Assembly (NCBI GenBank): GCA_021158195.1
Contig: JAGGVA010000036.1
Location: 1 to 25,756, forward strand
Source: a bacterium
GTDB lineage: Bacteria; Patescibacteriota; Minisyncoccia; Minisyncoccales; PEYH01
DNA: 25,756 nt
Direction of reading: 5' to 3'
The position numbers and the translations under genes were made by a program. Each line of letters starts with the position of its first letter. The first letter of the stretch is position 1. This document shows, one piece after another, positions 14,515 to 20,521 of this stretch. Under the pieces are notes generated by a model. That model worked only from the letters and a program-made list of their open reading frames with translations, searched no databases and was not told where the DNA came from.

Positions 14515-15466
14515 GTATATTGCTATATTTTTGCTTTCTTGTATTGTGTTGGTTTGGGCGGGGGGAAAAACAGTTATTGCTCTTTCAAGAATATCCCGCA
14601 TTTTGAAATGGAAAGAGTTTACGGTTGCCTCTCTTTTAATGGCAATTGGCTCTTCCTTACCAGAATTCTTTGTAGGTGTTGTTTCGGGCATTAATCAGAA
14701 ACCTCAGCTTTCTTTTGGTAATGTTTTGGGCTCTAATATTGTAGCCCTCACTTTAGTTATTTTCATCGCCGCCCTTTTTCTCAAAACAATCAAAATTAAC
14801 AGAGAAGCAATTAAAAAATCTGTTTCTTTGGCAGTTATATATATTGTTCTACCTTTCTTATTAATTTTGGATGGACGTCTGTTGCGAATAGATGGCGTTA
14901 TTCTTATTGTCTCATTTATTTTTTATTTGAGACATTTCTTTTTACAACAGCAGAAATTTAAGAAGCCCTTTGATCGTTTTGAAAAAGCGCCTCAAGAAAA
15001 ACTAAAGATTTTCTTTAAAGAACTTGGATTCTTTTTATTTTCTTTAGTACTTTTTCTTTTAAGTGCCGAAGGCATAATTTTTTCAGCAGGTGAAATTTGT
15101 TCTGCTGCTCATATTTCTTTGGCTATTATGGGTATTTTAGGCATCGCACTGGGAACATCTTTGCCGGAAATTATCTTTACGATTAGATCAATAAAAATGG
15201 GTCATAAAGAAATGGTACTGGGAGATGCTTTGGGCTCAGTGATGGTAAATACAGGATTGGTTTTAGGCACAACAGTATTAATTTCTCCTTTTGAGATTAA
15301 GCATACGGGGCTATACCTTAACTCTCTTATTTTCTCGTTTTTAGTTGCTGTTTTGTTTTGGATTTTTGCCAGAACGAAAAACGAGATTAACAGAAAAGAA
15401 GGCTTTATTTTGTTTTTTGTTTATTCTTTATTTGTGATAATAGAAGCCTTCATAGAGGCATTTTAA
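14507..15466 (+). CDS. Ca2+/cation antiporter, YrbG/CaCA family
   Basis: A 319-residue integral membrane exchanger of the CaCA superfamily, which typically moves Ca2+ against Na+ or H+. It has the two inverted alpha repeats: AIGSSLPEFFVGVVSG with GNVLGSNIVALTLV in the first half, and ALGTSLPEIIFTIRSI with GDALGSVMVNTGLVLG in the second. The acidic residue of the GS/TSLPE motif in each repeat is the ion-binding Glu. About ten transmembrane helices are apparent and length is normal. The N-terminus reads MIEYIAIFLLSCIVLVWAGG. It overlaps the Ca2+-ATPase gene by 8 nt and is followed by a hairpin terminator, so a two-gene Ca2+ efflux operon is likely. The exact counter-ion is not visible. Confidence 0.88.
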   Translation: MIEYIAIFLLSCIVLVWAGGKTVIALSRISRILKWKEFTVASLLMAIGSSLPEFFVGVVSGINQKPQLSFGNVLGSNIVALTLVIFIAALFLKTIKINREAIKKSVSLAVIYIVLPFLLILDGRLLRIDGVILIVSFIFYLRHFFLQQQKFKKPFDRFEKAPQEKLKIFFKELGFFLFSLVLFLLSAEGIIFSAGEICSAAHISLAIMGILGIALGTSLPEIIFTIRSIKMGHKEMVLGDALGSVMVNTGLVLGTTVLISPFEIKHTGLYLNSLIFSFLVAVLFWIFARTKNEINRKEGFILFFVYSLFVIIEAFIEAF

Positions 15467-15494
15467 GGTTATGGACATTTTCAAAAGAGAAAAG

Positions 15495-15520
15495 ACGGGC
15501 CACTAAAGCCCGTTTTTAGT
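15495..15520 (+). terminator. Bidirectional terminator between the exchanger gene and uvrB
   Basis: ACGGGC (15495-15500) and GCCCGT (15508-15513) form a stem with a 7-nt loop followed by T5. The A-rich flank on the other side gives a T-rich run for transcripts from uvrB. Confidence 0.8.
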
Positions 15521-15535
15521 TTCGAATCAGCAAAA

Positions 15536-17488
15536 TTATGGCTGCTTGTCAATCTTTGCTTTGAGTTTTTCTATTTTTTCCTTAATTTGGGCGGCTTTTT
15601 CAAACTGAAGATTTCTTCGTGCTAAGTCAAGTTGATATTTAAGTTGTCTTAAGTATTCTTTCAAAAATTCTTCTTTGGGTAATTTTTCTTCTTTCTCTTG
15701 GGAAAGAAGGGAAAGAGTATCGCGCACTTCTTTTGCAATAGGGAGAGGTTTCAAGTTGTGGGTTCGGTTGTATTCTTCCTGAATTTTTCTTCTTCTTTCA
15801 GTTTCTTTGATGGCTTTTTTCATTGAGGAGGTAATTCTATCAGCATACATTATAATATGCCCTTCGGGATGCCTGGAAGCACGACCCATAATTTGAATAA
15901 GAGAAGTTTCATCTCTCAAAAATCCTTCTTTGTCGGCATCTAGAATGGCAATTAAGGATACTTCAGGAAGATCAAGCCCTTCTCTTAAAAGATTGATACC
16001 TACCAAAACATCGTATTCTCCTTTGCGTAATTTTGATAAGATTTTAGGTCTAGCAAGGGTTTTTATTTCAGAATGAAGATAGGCAGCCTTTATTTTTTTC
16101 TTTTTTAAATGTTCTGCTAATGCTTCTGCCAATCTTTTGGTGATGGTTAATACTAATACTCTCTGCTTCTTTCTTATTCTTTTTTCAATTTCTTTTAAGA
16201 GATCATCGATCTGGTTTTCGGTAGGTCTTATTTCAATTGAAGGATCTAAAAGATATGTGGGTCTTATTATTTGTTCTGCGATTTGTTTAGAGTGTTTTTT
16301 TTCAAACTTTCCCGGCGTTGCGGAAACAAAAATAACTTGATTTATTTTTTTAATGAATTCATTAAATTTCAGAGGTCTATTATCAAGAGCAGAGGGGAGG
16401 CGGAATCCATATTTAATTAGGGTTTCCTTTCTTGATTTATCACCTTCATACATTCCTCTAATTTGGGGCACAGTAATGTGGGATTCGTCTATAAAGAGAA
16501 GAAAATTTTTGGGAAAGTAATCTATTAAAGTAAAGGGTGGCTCTCCTGCTTTTCTAAATTCCAGATGTCTTGAGTAGTTTTCAATACCGTGACACCAGCC
16601 AGTTTCTTTTATCATTGCCATATCGTACTCTGTTCTTCTTTTTAATCTTTCGGCCTCTATTAATTTTCCTTTGTTTTTTAATTTCCGATATTGTTCCTGT
16701 AATTCCAAATTAATATTTGAGAGAGCAATATTAAGCCGTTCTTTTTCTGTCAGCCAGAATTTTGCCGGCCAAATCTCTATTCGGCTTACAGGAACAAATT
16801 TTCCAAAAGGAATTTCTCCTATAGAAATGCTTTTAATTTTTCCTCTGTCAATCTCTATTCTTATAATTCTATCTTCTCCTGAGGTCCAAACATCAATATA
16901 ATTCATTCTTAATCTAAATTTTCCTCGCCAAAGAGCATAATCATTTCTTTCATATTGAAGGTCTAAAAGCCGAGAAATTAATTCTCTTCGGGAAATTGTC
17001 TGCCCCTTTTTGAGGTGTAATGAAAGTTTTTGGTATATATTGGGAGAACCAAGATTATAAATACAAGATACAGAAGCAACCACTAATACATCTTTTCTTG
17101 TTAGAAGTGCTTGCACCGCTCTGTGCCTTAACCTGTCAATTTCTTCGTTTATTTTGGCATCTTTTTCAATATAGGTATCAGTTTGGGGAATATATGCCTC
17201 GGGCTGATAATAATCATAATAGGAAACAAAATAACAAACCTCATTTTCTGGGAAGAATGCCCTAAATTCTTCATAAAGTTGGGCCGCTAAGGTTTTATTG
17301 GGAGAGATAACAAGAGTGGGCAACTGTACCTTTTCAATAATTTTTGACATAGTAAAAGTCTTTCCTGAACCGGTTACTCCCAATAATGTTTGAAAACGGT
17401 ATCCTTTTTTAATACCCTCGACAAGTTGCTTTATTGCTTTTGGCTGATCACCTTTTGGTTTAAATTTTGACACCACTTTAAATTTCAT
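15536..17488 (-). CDS. uvrB: Excinuclease ABC subunit B
   Basis: The damage-verifying helicase-like subunit of nucleotide excision repair. The 650 residues contain Walker A GVTGSGKT (37-44), the beta-hairpin region YYDYYQPEAYIPQTDTYIEK (from 90), a DEAD-like FIDESH motif (Walker B), and the helicase motifs VGINLLREGLDLPEVSL and QIMGRASRH. A C-terminal UVR motif (about 610-645, RRNLQFEKAAQIKEKIEKL) normally docks on UvrC. Length is near the usual 660-670. Its partner UvrC lacks the matching UVR motif here, which is unusual. The ATG at 17488 has no SD. UvrA, UvrB and UvrC are all within 8 kb but in separate transcription units. Confidence 0.95.
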   Translation of the reverse strand: MKFKVVSKFKPKGDQPKAIKQLVEGIKKGYRFQTLLGVTGSGKTFTMSKIIEKVQLPTLVISPNKTLAAQLYEEFRAFFPENEVCYFVSYYDYYQPEAYIPQTDTYIEKDAKINEEIDRLRHRAVQALLTRKDVLVVASVSCIYNLGSPNIYQKLSLHLKKGQTISRRELISRLLDLQYERNDYALWRGKFRLRMNYIDVWTSGEDRIIRIEIDRGKIKSISIGEIPFGKFVPVSRIEIWPAKFWLTEKERLNIALSNINLELQEQYRKLKNKGKLIEAERLKRRTEYDMAMIKETGWCHGIENYSRHLEFRKAGEPPFTLIDYFPKNFLLFIDESHITVPQIRGMYEGDKSRKETLIKYGFRLPSALDNRPLKFNEFIKKINQVIFVSATPGKFEKKHSKQIAEQIIRPTYLLDPSIEIRPTENQIDDLLKEIEKRIRKKQRVLVLTITKRLAEALAEHLKKKKIKAAYLHSEIKTLARPKILSKLRKGEYDVLVGINLLREGLDLPEVSLIAILDADKEGFLRDETSLIQIMGRASRHPEGHIIMYADRITSSMKKAIKETERRRKIQEEYNRTHNLKPLPIAKEVRDTLSLLSQEKEEKLPKEEFLKEYLRQLKYQLDLARRNLQFEKAAQIKEKIEKLKAKIDKQP

Positions 17489-17491
17489 AGT

Positions 17492-17520
17492 TTGACTTTT
17501 TTAAATTATGCTATTATGCT
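17492..17520 (+). promoter_or_regulatory. Promoter of the small membrane protein gene
   Basis: TTGACT (17492-17497) and TATGCT (17515-17520) are 17 nt apart. It lies between the divergent uvrB start and the SD of the small gene. Confidence 0.6.
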
Positions 17521-17553
17521 AATTTAGTATCATTAAAAAAGGAGGCGAGTAAA

Positions 17554-17739
17554 GTGTTAAGTATTATTCTATGTTTCTTGGCATTTATAGGATTTTTGAT
17601 TGCAGGACTTGACAAGTTTTTTTCAGGACAAAACCCGCAGGCAGTCATCTTTTTCTTTTGCTCTCTTTTGTTCTTAAATCTCTGGGCCTATATCTTTTGG
17701 CTTCGTTTGGTCCGGCACAGAGAAAAGAGGGGAGATTAA
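17554..17739 (+). CDS. Small two-helix membrane protein, unknown function
   Basis: A 61-residue protein, real on the strength of a GGAGG site 8 nt before the GTG at 17554, its own promoter and its own terminator. It has two hydrophobic helices: residues 2 to about 18 (LSIILCFLAFIGFLIAG) and about 30-50 (AVIFFFCSLLFLNLWAYIFW), with a short polar loop DKFFSGQNPQ between them and a basic cytoplasmic-type tail (RLVRHREKRGD). No cysteine cluster or signal peptide cut site is seen. The gene lies between uvrB (divergent) and uvrC (convergent), so it forms a unit of its own. I do not recognise it; a small inner-membrane accessory or holin-like protein are both possible, without direct evidence. Confidence 0.72.
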   Translation: MLSIILCFLAFIGFLIAGLDKFFSGQNPQAVIFFFCSLLFLNLWAYIFWLRLVRHREKRGD

Positions 17740-17752
17740 TCTCCTCTCTTTT
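17723..17752 (+). terminator. Bidirectional terminator between the small membrane gene and uvrC
   Basis: AAAAGAGGGGAGAT (17723-17736) pairs with ATCTCCTCTCTTTT (17739-17752), 14 bp with one G-U, the stop codon TAA lying in the turn. A- and T-runs on both sides serve both genes. Confidence 0.85.
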
Positions 17753-18806
17753 ATATTTTCAACACCTTCCTTCTTCTTAATTTATGATAGGAAATGGCAA
17801 AGCGATGGGCCTCGTCTCTTACCTTCAAAAGAAGATTTTTAAATTCTTCAGGTAATTCGTTAAGTGAAACAAAATTTTTAGAAAAGCGTGAATATAATTT
17901 ACCAGAATGCTTTCCCTTTTTTGCGAGTGAAATTGTTGGAATATCAATTTTATTTGCGGCTTTCAACTGTCCCTTGCCCCCATCTAACAAAATTAAATCA
18001 GGCATTTTCCACTCTTTATGTTTCATTCTTCTCAACAAAACCTCTCTTAAAGATTTTACATCATTTTGACCTTTAACTTTTTTTATCCTAAATTTTCGAT
18101 AATCTGATTTTTTAGGTTTACCTTTTTCAAAAACAACCATTGAACCAGTTGCCAAACTGCCAGAAATATTTGAAATATCATATCCCTCAATTCGTACATC
18201 CTCTTGAAGATATATTCTAAGCAAAACTTTTAAAGTTTCAATCATTTTTTGATATTTTTTCTTTTGTCTTTTATTTTGACAGGGCGCAAGACAAACTCCA
18301 AGATGATAATATAAGCAGGGCTTCTTTGGCAAATTCTTACAAGTCCTAAAAGGCAAAATTCTTCTAATTTCTGCTAGGAATCTTTTTAACTCACTCCCTT
18401 TCACAAACGGCCCAAAATAATCAATTTGCAATTTGCAATTTGAAATTTGCAATTTTGTCTGATGAGTTAGAAAAACTCTCGGAAAATCTTCTTTTGTAAC
18501 TCCTACAAAAAAGTAATTTTTATCATCTTTCCATTCGATGTTAAATTTTGGCTGATATCTTTTAATTAGTTCTGCTTCCAAAAGCATTGCTTCTTTTTCG
18601 CTTTCACATTCTAAAACTTCAACATCGGCAATATCTTCAACAAAATCCCAAATCCATTTTTGTTGTTTTTGAAAATGTTGTTTAACTCTTTTTTTGATAT
18701 TCTTAGCTTTGCCAATATAAAGAATGTTTTCATTTTTATCTTTGAAAATATAAACACCAGGAGTTTCTGGCAATTTTTCAATTTTTTCTTTAAGTTCCTC
18801 TTTCAT
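17751..18806 (-). CDS. uvrC: Excinuclease ABC subunit C, shortened (GIY-YIG plus RNase-H-like core)
   Basis: UvrC cuts on both sides of a lesion in nucleotide excision repair. I start at the ATG at 18806 (351 residues), which gives the usual 15 or so residues before PGVY; a TTG at 18851 would add 15 more. Using numbering from 18851, the GIY-YIG nuclease has GVY (32-34) and YIG (45-47) with Glu92 in LLEAELIKRYQPKFN. A Cys-containing segment (about 171-191) comes next. The C-terminal RNase-H-like nuclease is intact: EGYDISNISG (Asp225), LLDGGKGQL (Asp290), RDEAHRFAI (His349). The UVR motif normally between them and the C-terminal (HhH)2 DNA-binding domain are absent; ordinary UvrC has about 600 residues. 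Residues 132-143 are a repeat-derived insertion. Confidence 0.88.
   Translation of the reverse strand: MKEELKEKIEKLPETPGVYIFKDKNENILYIGKAKNIKKRVKQHFQKQQKWIWDFVEDIADVEVLECESEKEAMLLEAELIKRYQPKFNIEWKDDKNYFFVGVTKEDFPRVFLTHQTKLQISNCKLQIDYFGPFVKGSELKRFLAEIRRILPFRTCKNLPKKPCLYYHLGVCLAPCQNKRQKKKYQKMIETLKVLLRIYLQEDVRIEGYDISNISGSLATGSMVVFEKGKPKKSDYRKFRIKKVKGQNDVKSLREVLLRRMKHKEWKMPDLILLDGGKGQLKAANKIDIPTISLAKKGKHSGKLYSRFSKNFVSLNELPEEFKNLLLKVRDEAHRFAISYHKLRRRKVLKI
18422..18456. repeat. TTGCAAA-type short repeat inside uvrC
   Basis: A 35-bp tract made of near-identical AATTTGCA units lies in frame within uvrC and encodes LQISNCKLQI. A related copy (AAAATTGCAAATTG) occurs upstream of uvrA at 20487-20500. 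Such AATTTGCA tracts look like expanded simple repeats. Confidence 0.75.
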
Positions 18807-18875
18807 ACCTTCTTTTAAAAGATTATCATAAAATTTAAAATAATTCACCAAAACCCATCTTCGTTAACAATGGAA

Positions 18876-18890
18876 CGAGAACTATTCTCG
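18876..18890. promoter_or_regulatory. Inverted repeat upstream of uvrC and the winged-helix gene, possible operator
   Basis: CGAGAA (18876-18881) and TTCTCG (18885-18890) form a perfect 6-bp palindrome around CTA. It lies in the 218-bp region between the divergent uvrC and regulator genes. It is too short to call a terminator, and operator function is only suggested by position. Confidence 0.35.
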
Positions 18891-18957
18891 ATACGATATC
18901 TCAACACAACAACCTATCCCGAAAAACCACCAAATGTGTGTGGACATTACCAATGAC

Positions 18958-18986
18958 TTGACATTTTTGATAAAAGATTCTAAATT
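18958..18986 (+). promoter_or_regulatory. Promoter of the winged-helix regulator gene
   Basis: TTGACA (18958-18963) and TAAATT (18981-18986) are 17 nt apart, with an SD AGGAGG at 19011-19016 downstream. Confidence 0.7.
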
Positions 18987-19024
18987 GCTTTTAGCACATA
19001 AACTTTTGAAAGGAGGTAAATGGA

Positions 19025-19354
19025 ATGAAGAGAACAAAAGAAAGGGTCAAAAGGTTATCAAAGGAAGAAGTTTTTGGAATATTGAAGCACCCTATTCGTG
19101 TAGCGATACTAGATCTACTTTATGAACAGAAAGGAATATCTTGGCCTACGCTTCGGAAGAAACTCGATATAAGCAGTGGGCAGTTAGACTATCATCTTTT
19201 AAAGCTTTTAGCAGCAGGATTGGTAGTCAAAAAAATGTCAAAGACGAATCGGCCGATTTATGAACTTAGCGATGTAGGCACAGCAGTGGCAAGGTTCTTG
19301 AAAAAGGTAAGGCCGGTAATCGAAGAAGCTTTAATCTCAATAGAAATAGGGTAA
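19025..19354 (+). CDS. Winged helix-turn-helix DNA-binding regulator (ArsR-like)
   Basis: A 109-residue predicted transcription factor. I start at the ATG at 19025, eight nucleotides after AGGAGG; an out-of-frame ATG at 19020 sits closer to the SD. A winged-helix domain spans about 12-75: LSKEEVFGILKHPIRVAIL, then the helix-turn-helix ISWPTLRKKLDISSGQLDYH, and a wing LVVKKMSKTNRPIYELSD. This arrangement matches ArsR/HTH_20-type families, including archaeal relatives. No Cys metal site (the CXC of ArsR) is visible, so metal sensing is unlikely. The C-terminal helix (ARFLKKVRPVIEEAL) probably dimerises. The gene forms a single unit with its own promoter and a strong terminator. Targets are unknown; autoregulation through the upstream inverted repeat is possible. 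Confidence 0.82.
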   Translation: MKRTKERVKRLSKEEVFGILKHPIRVAILDLLYEQKGISWPTLRKKLDISSGQLDYHLLKLLAAGLVVKKMSKTNRPIYELSDVGTAVARFLKKVRPVIEEALISIEIG

Positions 19355-19379
19355 GCTAGTTTTATTAAGTCTTCTCACT

Positions 19380-19410
19380 CTGGGCGAGGTTCGACCTCGC
19401 CCAGTTTTTT
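19380..19410 (+). terminator. Intrinsic terminator after the winged-helix regulator gene
   Basis: CTGGGCGAGGT (19380-19390) and ACCTCGCCCAG (19394-19404) form a perfect 11-bp stem with a TCG loop, followed by T6. Confidence 0.95.
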
Positions 19411-19506
19411 GTTTTTAAGTTTGGGATGAGATATATGAGAAAATCTTTCCGTCAGGTTTGAATTTTAGAGTTTGCCTAATTGTAGAAATGAGATTAAAAT
19501 AAAACT

Positions 19507-19809
19507 ATGAGAAGAATGCCTCAATTTTTAGAGAGATATTTCTGGGATGTAGATTTTTATTCTCTTAATCTTAAAAAAGATACTTATTTTATCATTGAAA
19601 GAATTTTAGAGGAGGGAGATATCAAAGCAATAAAATGGATGTTGCGTACTTTTTCACCAAAGACAATAAAAAAAGTTCTTCAAACCTCAAAAAAACTTTC
19701 GAAAAAATCAGCCAACTTTTGGGCAATTATCTTCGACCTTCCAAAAAATAAAATTTTATGCCTCAAGAAGTCATTTCAAAAAACACACAGGATTGCTTGG
19801 CCCTATTAG
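19507..19809 (+). CDS. Putative antitoxin-like partner (DUF6922-like) of an AbiEii toxin
   Basis: A 100-residue protein just upstream of, and overlapping by 52 nt, an AbiEii-family nucleotidyltransferase gene. The sequence (MPQFLERYFWDVDFYSLNLK, then FIIERILEEGDIKAIKWMLR) resembles the small proteins, labelled DUF6922 in my recollection, that precede AbiEii toxins in many bacteria. It is mainly helical and carries a basic Lys-rich stretch (KVLQTSKKLSKKSANFW). No catalytic residues are evident, fitting an antitoxin or adaptor. The ATG at 19507 has no SD. The 52-nt overlap, in a different frame, suggests coupled translation of the pair. Whether it neutralises the toxin is inferred from gene order only. 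Confidence 0.62.
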   Translation: MRRMPQFLERYFWDVDFYSLNLKKDTYFIIERILEEGDIKAIKWMLRTFSPKTIKKVLQTSKKLSKKSANFWAIIFDLPKNKILCLKKSFQKTHRIAWPY

Positions 19810-20375
19810 ATAAAAGAAAAATTTTAAAAGATTTTTATTTAGCCGGTGGAACTGGCTTAGCCTTGCAGTTAAACCACAGGATCTCAATAGATTTAGATTT
19901 TTTTACTTCAAAAAATTTTAATCCCGAAAAATTAAGAGAAAAAATCAAAAATTTAGGGAAATTTTCCGTAGAAAAAGAAGAGGAAGACATCCTTATTGGG
20001 ATTTTCAATAAAACTCGAATTAGTTTTTTTGTTTATAATTATCCAGCCTTGTTTTCTTTTAAAAAATTTCATGGCATTTCTGTGGCAGATCCGCGAGATA
20101 TTGGTTGTATGAAAATTTCTGCAATTGCTTCAAGGGGTAGCAAGAAAGATTTTGTGGATGTATTTTTCATTTGTCAGAAAGTAATCTCCCTTCAAAAACT
20201 TTTAAAACTATTTGAGAAAAAATATAAGGAGGTTGATTATAATATGACTCATATTTTAAAAAGTTTAGTTTATTTTGAAGATGCAGAAAAAGACCCGATG
20301 CCCAAAATGTTGATTAAAGTTTCCTGGAAAGATATTAAGAAATTTTTCCAAGAGGAGATTAAAAAACTCGCTTGA
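19758..20375 (+). CDS. AbiEii/AbiGii-family nucleotidyltransferase toxin
   Basis: A 205-residue cytosolic protein of the AbiEii/AbiGii (DUF1814) nucleotidyltransferase family, whose members act as toxins in abortive-infection and toxin/antitoxin systems. The family motif is clear: AGGTGLALQLNHRISIDLDF, with GGT at 30-32 and acidic residues Asp45 and Asp47 that bind metal. A later conserved stretch, ISVADPRDIGCMKISAIASR, then GSKKDFVDVFFI, is also typical. Known relatives transfer nucleotides to tRNA or similar targets. It shares a 52-nt overlap with the small upstream gene and is followed by a strong terminator, so the two form one unit. The length is at the short end for the family, but no motif is missing. 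Confidence 0.85.
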   Translation: MPQEVISKNTQDCLALLDKRKILKDFYLAGGTGLALQLNHRISIDLDFFTSKNFNPEKLREKIKNLGKFSVEKEEEDILIGIFNKTRISFFVYNYPALFSFKKFHGISVADPRDIGCMKISAIASRGSKKDFVDVFFICQKVISLQKLLKLFEKKYKEVDYNMTHILKSLVYFEDAEKDPMPKMLIKVSWKDIKKFFQEEIKKLA

Positions 20376-20396
20376 ACTGTTCCAAGAACATTGAAG

Positions 20397-20430
20397 GACA
20401 AAATCTATAGTAGATTTTGTCTTTTTTTTT
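20397..20430 (+). terminator. Intrinsic terminator after the AbiEii gene
   Basis: GACAAAATCTA (20397-20407) and TAGATTTTGTC (20411-20421) form a perfect 11-bp stem with a TAG loop, followed by T9. Confidence 0.93.
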
Positions 20431-20448
20431 GTTTCTTACTTACAACCC

Positions 20449-20477
20449 TTCAAAAATTTGACAAATCGAGGTATAAT
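20449..20477 (+). promoter_or_regulatory. Promoter of uvrA
   Basis: TATAAT (20472-20477) has a weak -35 (TTCAAA, 20449-20454) at 17 nt. The TTGACA at 20458 is too close (8 nt) to be the -35. The 10 bases ACAAATCGAG (20461-20470) before the -10 box repeat those of the korA promoter. Confidence 0.5.
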
Positions 20478-20521
20478 AAAAAATTTAAAATTGCAAATTG
20501 ATATAACTTGTAATTTGATAT

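Noticed and set aside
17751..18806. A homing endonuclease or Cho-type protein rather than UvrC.
   Set aside because: The C-terminal RNase-H-like nuclease with its Asp/Asp/His set is present, which those proteins lack.
20458..20477. TTGACA-N8-TATAAT as the uvrA promoter.
   Set aside because: An 8-nt spacer is too short for sigma70-type recognition, so the weaker TTCAAA at 17 nt is preferred.
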